A stretch of 64,000 bases of DNA from Burkholderia sp. 8Y. GTDB lineage: Bacteria; Pseudomonadota; Gammaproteobacteria; Burkholderiales; Burkholderiaceae. The DNA is taken from the NCBI RefSeq assembly GCF_902506145.1, contig NZ_LR733544.1, positions 1-64,000 on the forward strand. Direction: 5' to 3'. Made by a program: the position numbers and the translations under genes. The stretch's first letter is position 1. The number at the start of each line of letters is the position of its first letter. Below are positions 8,338-16,553 of this stretch, piece by piece. Under the pieces are notes generated by a model. That model saw only the letters and a list, made by a program, of their open reading frames with translations. It was not told the DNA's origin and ran no database searches.

Positions 8338-8996
8338 TGATGAATGCTGGTGCTTTGAATCCTGCGGATGCCGCGCTACAACGCTCGTTTCCGACTGTCA
8401 TGGTGCCCCGGCGTGAGCCGGTCGCGCCAATGCTAGCGGCGGGTGAGCGGCTGCTGATCGGCGAGAACGGTATCTTTCTAGAAATCGATCTGCCGTGGCT
8501 CTCGGTCGTTCGCCGCATTGCGCACTACACAGTCCTGACCGCGATCCCGTACGGGAAAGTGGCCGAGTCGACGGAGTTGCGCTGTGGTGCGGTGCCGTCC
8601 GAGTTGATCGGCGAGTTCGTCGCAATGGCGCGCGCCGCGCATCCGCTGGAAACCGGTGCGTGGATCGTCTGGAACGTCGAGACGAAGCAGTTTCGCCTCG
8701 CGCCTGTGAAGGTGCTGTCGCAGGGGACCGGGTCGCTGAAGTACGAGCGGCCGGATCTTCTGCCAAGCGAACTGCGGGTGATCGACTGCCATTCGCATGG
8801 CGCGCATCCCGCGTACTTCTCGCCGACAGACAACGAAGATGACCGACACGAGACAAAGTTCGCCTTCGTCGTCGGCAACTGCGCGTCGTCGGTGCCAAGT
8901 ATGGCGATGCGGCTGTGCGCCAAAGGCATCTTCGAGAACGTCGAGCGCGTGCCGAGCAGTTGGTACGCGGCGGCTCGCGCGCAGGAGGTTGCATGA
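8337..8996 (+). CDS. PRTRC system protein A (JAMM/JAB peptidase-like)
   Basis: A 219-residue protein from ATG 8337, which overlaps the stop of B; ATG 8340 and TTG 8334 are alternative starts. It carries an intact JAMM signature HxHx7SxxD: His152, His154, Ser162 and Asp165 in CHSHGAHPAYFSPTD. In this family these residues coordinate zinc for isopeptidase or Ub-like processing activity. A glutamate upstream (SELIGEF, residues 88-94) could be the catalytic acid. No transmembrane segment is seen. Position between the E2-like B and E1-like ThiF supports a role in maturing or removing a Ub-like modifier such as C. Confidence 0.9.
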   Translation: MMNAGALNPADAALQRSFPTVMVPRREPVAPMLAAGERLLIGENGIFLEIDLPWLSVVRRIAHYTVLTAIPYGKVAESTELRCGAVPSELIGEFVAMARAAHPLETGAWIVWNVETKQFRLAPVKVLSQGTGSLKYERPDLLPSELRVIDCHSHGAHPAYFSPTDNEDDRHETKFAFVVGNCASSVPSMAMRLCAKGIFENVERVPSSWYAAARAQEVA

Positions 8997-9826
8997 ACGG
9001 GTCCATCCGACATCAACTTCCTTCGCGGATGCTCGAGCGGAGCTGGAATGTGGTCGTAGTAGGCGCGGGCGGCACCGGAAGTGCGGTGCTCCCGAGCTTG
9101 GCGCGGCTGCACCACGCGATGCTGGAACTGGGCCACCCGGGCGGCATCGACTGCACCGTCTTTGATGACGACACCGTCAGCCCGACCAACGTCGGCCGGC
9201 AGGGCTTCTATCCGAACGACGTGGGCGAGTACAAAGCCTCGCTTATCGTCAATCGGCTAAACGCACTGATGGGCACGAACTGGCGGGCGGAAACCCGGCG
9301 ATTCGGTCCGGGCGAGCCGCTCTACAACGTCGATCTCGTGATCGGCTGCGTCGATACGCGGGCCGCTCGGGCCGCGATTGTTGGCGCCGCCCAACACACG
9401 GGGGCGTACTACCTCGACTGCGGCAACGACACGGATCGCGGCCAAGTTGTCATCGGTCAAGTCTGTAGCAAGAGCTACGCGCTGAAACATCCTGAACGGC
9501 TGCCGCATGTGGGCGAATTGTTTCCGGAACTGATTGACGCGAAGCTCGATGCGAAAGACGAGACCCCGTCCTGTTCGATGGCCGAGGCGCTGCGCAAGCA
9601 GTCGCTGGTCATCAATCAGGCCATCGCGGTCCAAGCGTTCAACATGCTCTGGACCATGTTTCGAACCGGCGCTGTGCCGTTCTCGGGCGTGTTTGTGAAC
9701 CTCGCAACGGGGCGCACAAATCCGATTCCGTTGGATGCGGCCGCGTGGGCGCGCTTTGGGTACGAAGTACCGAAGCCGCCTGTGAAGAAGGCGAGGAAAA
9801 GCCGAAAGTCCAAGCTCGCTGCCTAG
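8993..9826 (+). CDS. PRTRC system ThiF family protein (E1-like)
   Basis: A 277-residue E1/ThiF-type adenylating enzyme. The ATG at 8993 overlaps the stop of protein A (ATGA) and follows AGGAGG. The nucleotide-binding loop is VVGAGGTGS (22-30). Next comes DDDTVSPTNVGRQGF (58-72), which matches the E1 DxDxVxxxNxxRQ pattern with the conserved Arg, and then DLVIGCVDTRAAR with the Mg/ATP Asp121. Cys194 in PSCS lies where E1-like enzymes carry their thioester cysteine. The expected reaction is ATP-dependent adenylation of the C-terminus of a Ub-like protein. The C-terminal tail is Lys/Arg-rich. Confidence 0.93.
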   Translation: MNGSIRHQLPSRMLERSWNVVVVGAGGTGSAVLPSLARLHHAMLELGHPGGIDCTVFDDDTVSPTNVGRQGFYPNDVGEYKASLIVNRLNALMGTNWRAETRRFGPGEPLYNVDLVIGCVDTRAARAAIVGAAQHTGAYYLDCGNDTDRGQVVIGQVCSKSYALKHPERLPHVGELFPELIDAKLDAKDETPSCSMAEALRKQSLVINQAIAVQAFNMLWTMFRTGAVPFSGVFVNLATGRTNPIPLDAAAWARFGYEVPKPPVKKARKSRKSKLAA

Positions 9827-9937
9827 TTTGTCGTTGTTCCATCACTGCCGACCTCCGCAAGGGGTCGGCTTTCCTCTTTCACATCCCAGCGGGTACGCAG
9901 CCCGTTGGGGCTGCTCCGCGTACAAATGGAGCAAAAC

Positions 9938-11020
9938 ATGGGTTCTTCGGTTTTGACGGGCAAGCGCGCAGGCGCAATGCAAAAGGCCGACGGCGAGTGG
10001 ATCTACGCGCTGTTCGAGCGTGGCTACGAATCAAACGTCTATCCGCATACCGACCACTGGTCGGCAGTGGCGCTGGGCAATTATGCGCAGGTCATGCGCC
10101 GCATCTTCTCGCATGCGACCAGTTGTGAGGGCGGGATGCTTCGAAGCCGCAATGGATCAATCCGGCCCGAGAACTACATCGCGAGTTGGAGAAGTGAACT
10201 CGCCAAGCCCACGCTTCTTCGGGACCGGGCGGTTGATCTGTCGGTCGGCTCATCGTGCTACTCGGCGGTGCCTGAGTCGCAGTTGGACGATGTCCGGTTG
10301 TCGCTGATTCGGGCGGGGTTCGAGTCTCGTACCGATGAGTTGGTCGGCGGCAGTTTGAGCGTTTCGCTGCACGCGGACATCGACCTGCTGCTCGCGATCT
10401 ATGGGAACAGCGGCCCGCTGAGCGTTTGGCGGGTGCTCAAGGAGTACGACTGTGGGACCGCGCATATCGAGGTGCCGATACCGTCCATCACGAAGACGGC
10501 GATGGAGCGGATGCCCGAGGTGCGGTGTCATTCCATCGACCAGCACAATGTATTGGTCGCAATGGGAGCGGCGCCCTGGCGGCATGCTGGCTGGCAATAC
10601 AGCGCGGTCGGCTCCTTCATCACCGAAGTCGCGTATCCGGTGGAGATGGAAACGCCAGGCTTCGCCAAAAAGGCGATCCCCGCGTTCCGCGACGCCTTAA
10701 GCGACGCGCCGCAAGCGCCAGCGGCAACGCGCATCACTGTCACGCGTGCGCCGGAGGGCACGGAGGAGTGGCGGGTTCGCCGCGCTGACGAGCTTGCACA
10801 AACGCTCGGTCTCGTGGCCGAAGGCGCATCTGCGCCGGCTTCGTTCAGCTTCGCGTTTGGCGACTTGCTCAATCGCGAAGACACGGACCGGCTGCTGTAC
10901 GGCCTCGGTTCGTTCAGCGATGCGCAACTCCAGTGGGAGGTGCCTGTCGCGCGTGCGGGTGCCCAGCCGGATGCGGCCTTCTTCTCCGCGGACGTTCAGC
11001 TCTCGCTCTGTCTCGCCTAG
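9938..11020 (+). CDS. Conserved-type hypothetical protein after the PRTRC cassette
   Basis: A 360-residue protein from ATG 9938 (SD GGAG at 9928); ATG 9926 is an upstream alternative. No transmembrane segment or known motif is seen. It contains several Trp/Tyr-rich stretches (HTDHWSAVALGNYAQV, YDCGTAHIEVPIPS). It follows ThiF by 111 nt, with a hairpin at 9847-9869 (GCCGACC/GGTCGGC, then TTTCC) between, so it may be a separate unit. It is not one of the seven PRTRC proteins I can name. Function unknown. Confidence 0.65.
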   Translation: MGSSVLTGKRAGAMQKADGEWIYALFERGYESNVYPHTDHWSAVALGNYAQVMRRIFSHATSCEGGMLRSRNGSIRPENYIASWRSELAKPTLLRDRAVDLSVGSSCYSAVPESQLDDVRLSLIRAGFESRTDELVGGSLSVSLHADIDLLLAIYGNSGPLSVWRVLKEYDCGTAHIEVPIPSITKTAMERMPEVRCHSIDQHNVLVAMGAAPWRHAGWQYSAVGSFITEVAYPVEMETPGFAKKAIPAFRDALSDAPQAPAATRITVTRAPEGTEEWRVRRADELAQTLGLVAEGASAPASFSFAFGDLLNREDTDRLLYGLGSFSDAQLQWEVPVARAGAQPDAAFFSADVQLSLCLA

Positions 11021-11037
11021 TGCTGTTTTGATCAACG

Positions 11038-11071
11038 CCACGCTCCCGGTTTCCGGGGCGTGGTTTTTTTT
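11038..11071 (+). terminator. Strong terminator between convergent genes
   Basis: CCACGCTCCCGG (11038-11049) pairs with CCGGGGCGTGG (11053-11063), followed by eight T residues. It ends the gene at 9938; the next gene points toward it from the minus strand. Confidence 0.9.
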
Positions 11072-11077
11072 CGCCCG

Positions 11078-11407
11078 CTAGAAGGCGAAGCTCGCTTGCG
11101 CCGGGACTGACACGGCTGCGGGTGTGTTGGCATCTGCGTCGGCAGCCGAGGGCGCGCCTTGCCGCTGTGCCAGCAGTTCGTCGTACCGGCGCATGACATC
11201 CGTGGCGCTGGTGTGGTCGACCTCTATACCGACTGTCTGGGCGACGCGGCGGCGCACGCTCGCGAGCAACCGGGCTTCGTCGGGCGTCGGGCGCACCGTC
11301 GGCAAGCCTGACGTGAAAAACAGGTGCGCCGGAATCTGCGCCTCGATGGTTTGGCGCTCACTGGCCGCGGCCTTGGCACGCGCGACGTCGGCCACCAGTT
11401 CAGGCAA
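11078..11407 (-). CDS. Hypothetical protein
   Basis: A 109-residue protein, convergent with the preceding gene. It has an N-terminal helical part, a central helix containing EARLLASVRRRVAQTVGIEV, and an Ala/Pro-rich C-terminus ending ASFAF. No signal peptide or membrane segment is seen. The start is uncertain because no clear SD precedes 11407. I do not recognise a family. Confidence 0.5.
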   Translation of the reverse strand: MPELVADVARAKAAASERQTIEAQIPAHLFFTSGLPTVRPTPDEARLLASVRRRVAQTVGIEVDHTSATDVMRRYDELLAQRQGAPSAADADANTPAAVSVPAQASFAF

Positions 11408-11521
11408 AAGAAGGCGCGGCGCGACGTCAGGGAGCCACCTGTCATTCAGGTATCGCGACTGCTAATGGCGACCTCTTGATGCCCCAGTGACCGAGTTACC
11501 ACTACTGACGGATGACGAACC

Positions 11522-12601
11522 ATGTACCTAATGCCGCTCCCGTTTCTGCTGGGAACCTTAGCAGGACTGTTCTCACTCGCTCTGCTGATGAGCGGGATAT
11601 ATATTGTCTGGTCTTGGTATGTTGGCGCCCTTGTCGCAACGGGCTGGCTCGTCTCAGGCATTGCAATGCTGGTCTGGTCAGCGTTCGGCCGTTCGCTCGT
11701 GCTCCTTTTCTACCCCCGAGGCGACGACGAGCCTAAGTCAACCCGAAGCCCGAACGCCAAAGACGTCAGAGCTGCCGACGGAGCGCGACTGCACGTTGAG
11801 TCCGAAGGATCAGCGCAGAAACCGACAATCATCCTGACTCACGGCTGGGCACTCGACAGCACGGCGTGGTACTACGTGCGAAAGCATTTGTCGGCACGAT
11901 ATCGGCTCATCCTTTGGGACTTACCGGGGCTCGGTCTGTCGGCCCAACCGAGCGACGGTCGCTACAGCGTGGAGCGCCTTGCCGAGGACCTCGTGCGCGT
12001 GATAGACGAGGCGGGCGACAAGCCGGTGACTCTCGTCGGTCATAGCATCGGTGGGATGATGATCTTGACACTGTGCCGGCTGCGTCCAGACCTGCTCAGG
12101 AAGAAGGTCAACGGCATCGTCCTTGTTGACACAACTCACACGTGGCCGCTTAACACGGTGATCGCAAGTGGGTTCCTCAAACTACTGCGTTGGCCGGTGC
12201 TGGAACCGCTTGTTTTGCTTACTATCGTGCTCTCGCCGTTGGTGTGGCTGATGAATCTGCAGAGCTATGTGAACGGAACGAGCCATATCGTCAATCGTAT
12301 CAGTTCGCTTAGTCGAGGCGTGACGCGCGGCCAGTTAGACTTTGCTGCCCGGTACAACCTCAAGGATAAGCCATCAGTGCTTGCTAAGGGGTTGCGTGCC
12401 GTACTTCGCTGGCGGGAGGACGAAACTCCGCGAACGATCTCCGTGCCAACGCGCATTATTGCGGGCGACGCCGACCGCATTACCAAACCAGAAGCTGGTG
12501 CGCAAATGAGAGACCTTGTGCCGAATGCCGACCTAGTTATGATCTCGCCCGCAGGGCACGTCGGGCTTCTTGAGGAGGGCAAGAATATAGCGACGCAATA
12601 G
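11522..12601 (+). CDS. Membrane-anchored alpha/beta hydrolase (3' frameshift)
   Basis: The first 66 residues form two hydrophobic membrane spans. The rest is an alpha/beta hydrolase with oxyanion motif HGW, nucleophile elbow GHSIGG, acid in AGDADRIT and catalytic His in PAGHVGLLEE, so all triad residues are present. The frame ends early at 12601. In the minus-one frame the sequence continues EYSDAIEELVRKVSA to a stop at 12663, which is the usual C-terminal helix of this fold. Restoring a C in GGCCAAG at about 12581 would join them. Activity could survive the truncation. The substrate is unknown. Confidence 0.85.
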   Translation: MYLMPLPFLLGTLAGLFSLALLMSGIYIVWSWYVGALVATGWLVSGIAMLVWSAFGRSLVLLFYPRGDDEPKSTRSPNAKDVRAADGARLHVESEGSAQKPTIILTHGWALDSTAWYYVRKHLSARYRLILWDLPGLGLSAQPSDGRYSVERLAEDLVRVIDEAGDKPVTLVGHSIGGMMILTLCRLRPDLLRKKVNGIVLVDTTHTWPLNTVIASGFLKLLRWPVLEPLVLLTIVLSPLVWLMNLQSYVNGTSHIVNRISSLSRGVTRGQLDFAARYNLKDKPSVLAKGLRAVLRWREDETPRTISVPTRIIAGDADRITKPEAGAQMRDLVPNADLVMISPAGHVGLLEEGKNIATQ

Positions 12602-12688
12602 AGGAACTTGTACGGAAAGTTTCGGCGCGAGAAGGAAGCCAGCGTGGCGGCACGCTCAGCTGAGACCATACGCTATGGGGAGCGAGTC

Positions 12689-12874
12689 ATGACATCACCC
12701 ATTCCTGAAGATCATATCCGCATGCTGGCGCATCTACTTTGGGAAGAAGCAGGACGTCCGGAAGGCCGGTCTGACGAATTCTGGGAGGAGGCGCAGCGAC
12801 AATTAGCGAGCGAACCCGGAATGGGAACGGCGACTCGGCGTGAGCCCACCGGTAACACCCCAGCTTCGGAATAG
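12689..12874 (+). CDS. DUF2934-type small protein
   Basis: A 61-residue protein from ATG 12689 with GGGGAGCG upstream. The core EDHIRMLAHLLWEEAGRPEGR followed by EFWEEAQRQL is the pattern of DUF2934, a short helical domain common in proteobacterial plasmids and stress loci. Function is unknown. It lies just after the hydrolase and may share its transcript. The next 250 nt (12875-13125) hold no gene I can support. Confidence 0.7.
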   Translation: MTSPIPEDHIRMLAHLLWEEAGRPEGRSDEFWEEAQRQLASEPGMGTATRREPTGNTPASE

Positions 12875-13125
12875 CGCTCGTCCCAAGTCGGGTGCCAACG
12901 GCGATCGCTTTATTCGAAATTGTACGGCCGCGAGCAGGTCAGACACCGCGGGAGTGAGCGACGACATCACGCGCCCGGGCCGGATGGAAGGACGGGCGGG
13001 TAGTGCGCAGCGAGGACAGGTCGATGGTTTGGAGCATGGCGAAGAGAATCGAGTGAGCTTGATTCATCTTCGCAGCTACAGCGCAAAGTAAAGGCGCGAG
13101 GCGCATCCGGCGATGCCGCCACCTC

Positions 13126-13431
13126 CTATGCCGCTACGCGAAGGCGATCCGTCGACAGTCCAGCGGCCGCGAGGGCGGTTTCCAGCTCGTCGATTGAGCG
13201 TGCCAGCGCTGCGAGGCGCGCCCGTTGGGGCACCAGCAGCATGTAGTGACGATCCAGCGCAGCCACGCGCGAGCGCCAGTAGACGGGACCGAAAACGGCC
13301 GGGGTGGTCGAGGGAGACAGTGACCGAAACACCGTTTCGAGGTGCGACAGTTCCACTTCCGCATCACGCGCCGTACGTTTGGGCAGGTTTATCTGCGCGA
13401 CAGCCGCGCTTCCCGAGAGACGCTTTTTCAT
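13126..13431 (-). CDS. Hypothetical protein
   Basis: A 101-residue protein starting MKKRLSG at 13431; a longer form from 13476 is possible. It has a central helical segment with SHLETVF and a C-terminal helix (ARLAALARSIDELETALAAAG) of coiled-coil type. No membrane segment is visible. SD sequences are weak for both starts. Family not recognised. Confidence 0.5.
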   Translation of the reverse strand: MKKRLSGSAAVAQINLPKRTARDAEVELSHLETVFRSLSPSTTPAVFGPVYWRSRVAALDRHYMLLVPQRARLAALARSIDELETALAAAGLSTDRLRVAA

Positions 13432-13610
13432 GATTGGTCTGATTGTAGTTTTCGTGAGTGGCGCCGTTCCTCGCATATACCGTGCCGGGCCACGGGGGCG
13501 TTTTCGGACGCTGGCGGATGGAAACAGTAAAATGTCTGAGCAAACGTTTGCGCGCCGCGTTATAGTCGAATCTCTCTCTCGTATCCGCTCCCCCGGCGGA
13601 CGCGTCTTTA

Positions 13611-13636
13611 GGCCGATGCACTTGCATCGGCCTTTC
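13611..13636 (+). terminator. Terminator, first orphan unit
   Basis: GGCCGATGCA (13611-13620) and TGCATCGGCC (13623-13632) form a near-perfect hairpin followed by TTTCTTT. No gene ends immediately upstream on the plus strand; the nearest upstream gene is on the minus strand. Confidence 0.7.
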
Positions 13637-13774
13637 TTTAAGCGTTTTCTAAGACGAAAGCCGTAAGATCGCGCCGCTTTATGCGCCGTTTTACACGTTC
13701 GGCGCGGCAGCGGCTTGTTACACTACCGTTCTCTCAGGTTCGTCACCGGCCCCTCGTAGGCTGACGGATCCTTT

Positions 13775-13810
13775 AGCGCCTCTCCAGAAATGGAGCAGGC
13801 GCTTTTTTTT
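13775..13810 (+). terminator. Terminator, second orphan unit
   Basis: AGCGCCT (13775-13781) pairs with AGGCGCT (13797-13803), with an inner CCA/TGG pairing and eight T residues. Upstream, CGTCA (13741-13745) and TGACG (13762-13766) could form a leader hairpin similar in layout to the GCGTC/GACGC elements elsewhere. Confidence 0.75.
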
Positions 13811-14128
13811 GCCCCAAGCGAACGGTACGGGCTCTCAAGATCGGCGGCAGGTCGCACCCCGCATAAGCGTTCGCTTTTTCAGTAAACGCTGACACTGCCG
13901 ATAATCATCTGGTACTTATTTACGTCTGGCGGTTGTCTTGGAGCATAGGGAACCGTCAGGACGTTGATGTCTTTCCTGTCCCTGGAAAACAACAACGGCG
14001 CCCGGCGTTGCGTGCACGCACAGTCGGGCCGATCCAACGGAGAAGCAATCAATTGATCTACGGCAAGAGGAAATCAGAAAAACTCCCGGCGCGGGGCGAT
14101 CGGGTTGTGTTGCAAAAGACGCCGGGTG

Positions 14129-15682
14129 ATGCATATGCCTAGCCGGATCTATCGCACGCCCGCGCGCCTGTCGTTGGTCCTTTGCATGCTCTTCGGCGTT
14201 GCGGTCACAATCGCCGCTCCTGTATTCGGCGACCATGCGGCGGCGGTCAAAGTAGCGGACCATGAACAACTGATCGGTCGTGACCTTGTCGAGTCGATCG
14301 ACAAGATCCTGGACACCGTCACCTCGCGACGACGCAATCAACTCGCGTCGCTCGCCGGCAAACCATGCAGCCGGGTCGCCGCGACATTGGCTAATCTCGA
14401 GACCTATGTCTTGTACGTCCGCGCAATCGCGCTGGTTTCTGGCGACCGCCTCTACTGCTCTTCCGCGCTCGGCCAAGTCGACGTTCCACTCGCAAATTAC
14501 CCGCTCGCACCGGGCAGTGGGGACAGCATTGGTCTGATGGGGCAAACACGCTACCAGCCAGGCGTGCCGGTGCTCGTGATCTTCAACCGGACGGCCCCCG
14601 GCACCGGCGTGCTGTCGGTGGTTGAGGGCGATTACCTCACGGACGCGCTGGCGCACGGCGTCCGATACGGGGCGCATACCGCTTCACTGTTGGTAGGGGA
14701 CACTGGACGCATCACCGCGAGTGGCGCGTACGTGGGAGCGGCGGCACCGCTGAGCGCATACACGACGCGGGCCGAGTCGCGGAAATGGCCCTTTGCCATT
14801 CTCGTGTCGTCCTCTGATCGCTTCATTTCTAGCATGCACTGGAAGTATAGGGTCGCAGGCCTAGCGGTCGGGCTGCTGCTTGACGGCCTAATTGCAGCGC
14901 TCTACCTGCTCACCTTTGCCCCGAGGCGGCTGGTGCTGAAGGCCGTGCAAGAAGGGCTTCGCCGCAACGAATTCCACGTTGTCTATCAGCCGATCATTGC
15001 AATGGCCGACCGAATGCCGGTCGGCGTCGAGGCTCTGCTGAGGTGGCAGCACCCGAGATTAGGCGCAATAAATCCAGCTTCGTTTATGGCGGCAGTGGAA
15101 TCGAGCGAGATGCTTGGGCCGGTCACGCAGTTCGTTATGGAAACGGCGGTTGCGGAGATGGGCCAGCGGCCCGCGGCGGTCCCCCTACGCATCGCTGTCA
15201 ATGTCGCGCCGCGCGACCTAGAACGCAGAGGCTTTGTTGCTCAGATGGACGCGCTGACCGCTGAGTTGCCGGCTGGCGTCAGTCTTGTCCTCGAACTGAC
15301 CGAACGGTTCCTGCTTAGCAAGAGCGCGCACACCGCCGCCACCTTCAACGCACTGAAGGCCAAGGGAGTGAAGTTTGCGATAGACGACTTTGGGACCGAG
15401 CATAGCAATCTAGATCTGCTCGGCCGGTTCCCGTTCGACTATGTGAAGATCGATCGGCAGTTCGTAACCGATGTGGACAAAGGCGGCGCCGAGCTCGTCC
15501 GGGGCATAGTCTCAGTCGCGCGGCATTACGGACTGGAGGTCATCGCCGAAGGCGTCGAGACTGAATCCCAGCACGCCGCGCTGCACGCGGTCGGAGTGCC
15601 GTTCGCGCAAGGCTACCTGTACCAGCGGCCGGTGAGGGCGAAGCAACTGGCGCAGCTGCGCGACGTAGCGACAACGTTTTGA
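14129..15682 (+). CDS. c-di-GMP phosphodiesterase, CSS-motif plus EAL
   Basis: A 517-residue inner-membrane protein from ATG 14129 (14135 also possible). A TM helix near residues 14-32 is followed by a periplasmic CSS-type domain with YCSS, whose cysteines can form a redox-sensing disulfide. A second TM helix (AGLAVGLLLDGLIAALYLLT) leads into a cytoplasmic EAL domain. The EAL residues needed for catalysis look intact: EALLRW, NVAPRDL, ELTER, DDFG, VKID and AEGVE. The expected reaction is hydrolysis of c-di-GMP to pGpG, lowering the signal for sessile growth. It appears monocistronic. Confidence 0.92.
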   Translation: MHMPSRIYRTPARLSLVLCMLFGVAVTIAAPVFGDHAAAVKVADHEQLIGRDLVESIDKILDTVTSRRRNQLASLAGKPCSRVAATLANLETYVLYVRAIALVSGDRLYCSSALGQVDVPLANYPLAPGSGDSIGLMGQTRYQPGVPVLVIFNRTAPGTGVLSVVEGDYLTDALAHGVRYGAHTASLLVGDTGRITASGAYVGAAAPLSAYTTRAESRKWPFAILVSSSDRFISSMHWKYRVAGLAVGLLLDGLIAALYLLTFAPRRLVLKAVQEGLRRNEFHVVYQPIIAMADRMPVGVEALLRWQHPRLGAINPASFMAAVESSEMLGPVTQFVMETAVAEMGQRPAAVPLRIAVNVAPRDLERRGFVAQMDALTAELPAGVSLVLELTERFLLSKSAHTAATFNALKAKGVKFAIDDFGTEHSNLDLLGRFPFDYVKIDRQFVTDVDKGGAELVRGIVSVARHYGLEVIAEGVETESQHAALHAVGVPFAQGYLYQRPVRAKQLAQLRDVATTF

Positions 15683-15751
15683 AGCGTGGCGCGTACCGTC
15701 CAGAGTGGCGGAAAAGAAAAAAGGCATAGTGAAATCCGTAGCTTTCGCGTT

Positions 15752-15945
15752 TTGATCGCCTTCTCGGCTCCGTAGACTAGCGTCATTCCCCGCGCTTTTG
15801 CGCATCGACCTACCCCTCCAGCGTGCTGGAGGACCATCTTCTCTCCAGCCGTCTATGACGGCAATTTTCTGGCGACCCTCGTTGGTCGCCTTTTTTCGTC
15901 CCGTTGGGAGCCTATCCCTCCGGGAGACAGCTCCCATTATTTTTT
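15752..15945 (+). promoter_or_regulatory. Structured leader with motif copy 2 and two hairpins
   Basis: Possible promoter TTGATC (15752) and TAGACT (15773) with a 15-bp spacer. Then CCCCGCGC-TTTT-GCGCATCGACC at 15788-15810 (the recurring leader motif in a GCGC form), a hairpin CTCCAGC/GCTGGAG just after it, and a terminator-like GGCGACC/GGTCGCC hairpin with six Ts (15871-15896). Last comes TGGGAGC/GCTCCCA (15905-15936), with a T-rich run ending at the SD GGAG of the next gene. Confidence 0.55.
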
Positions 15946-15955
15946 GGAGTTGTCT

Positions 15956-16204
15956 ATGTCTCGCAATCTCGCACCTGTCGTCAAAGTTTCCAGCAAGAAC
16001 GGTTTCATGGCGAATCAGCGTGTGGTCGGTCAAGACGTCGAGGCCGCCAGCCCGCCGCAGCTTTACACCGGACGCATTCATTCGGTGTGGAGCGACGGCA
16101 CAGCAACGGTGGATTGGGACTATTCGCTCAACCATCAAGCCGAACGGCATTTGGTGCAAAGCGGCCGTGTCAGACTGCATCACCTCAGCCATACCGCCTC
16201 GTAG
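15956..16204 (+). CDS. Small hypothetical protein
   Basis: An 82-residue protein from ATG 15956, with SD TTGGAG directly after a T-rich hairpin tail. The C-terminal half (LYTGRIHSVWSDGTATVDWDY) looks like a small beta-barrel, SH3- or Tudor-like. No membrane segment is seen. It stands behind one of the most elaborate leaders in the window. Function unknown. Confidence 0.6.
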   Translation: MSRNLAPVVKVSSKNGFMANQRVVGQDVEAASPPQLYTGRIHSVWSDGTATVDWDYSLNHQAERHLVQSGRVRLHHLSHTAS

Positions 16205-16321
16205 GTCTTCGTAAATGACGCGTCCAGTGCAGTTCGCTGGACGCCGTTTCTTCAGGTCGAAATCTTTCCTTGATGGGAGCCTCCCATCGAGGGCGGCTCC
16301 TACCTTTGTCAGGAGTTGCCC

Positions 16322-16456
16322 TTGTTTCCGACGCTCAAACACGCTCTCAGCAGCCTCGCTTGGTACGCCAAGCAGGACGCTGAAGCCTGGAAGATGCTGT
16401 CGTTTCTCGTTGTCGTCGTGTCGCTCTCGACGACAATCGCCTCGGTTACCCACTGA
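16322..16456 (+). CDS. Small membrane protein (44 residues, TTG start)
   Basis: A TTG start preceded by CAGGAG (16312-16317). The first 26 residues form an amphipathic helix, followed by one hydrophobic span (MLSFLVVVVSLSTTIASV). It lies behind two hairpins (16219-16243 and 16273-16290) and 97 nt before the lipoprotein gene. Too short for family assignment. The good SD and single span support it as real. Confidence 0.45.
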   Translation: MFPTLKHALSSLAWYAKQDAEAWKMLSFLVVVVSLSTTIASVTH

Positions 16457-16500
16457 TTCGCGCAGCTTGCCGCTGCGTACTTCTCCTTCCTCTTCCCTTT

Positions 16501-16533
16501 GGGGCAACCAGCCCTTCGGGAATGGATTGCCCC
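16501..16533 (+). promoter_or_regulatory. Hairpin in lipoprotein gene leader
   Basis: GGGGCAA (16501-16507) pairs with TTGCCCC (16527-16533), with an inner CCC/GGG hairpin. It lies 20 nt before the ATG at 16554, without a T-run. Confidence 0.5.
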
Positions 16534-16553
16534 GCTTTCATTTCAGGTGATCC

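Larger units (their letters stand above)
13432..14128. other. Gene-free interval with two terminators
   Basis: About 700 nt without a supportable gene. It holds two strong hairpins with T-runs (13611-13636 and 13775-13810), each preceded by about 100 nt of non-coding sequence, and then the leader of the EAL gene. The two units look like short terminated transcripts or empty leader modules. Confidence 0.5.
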
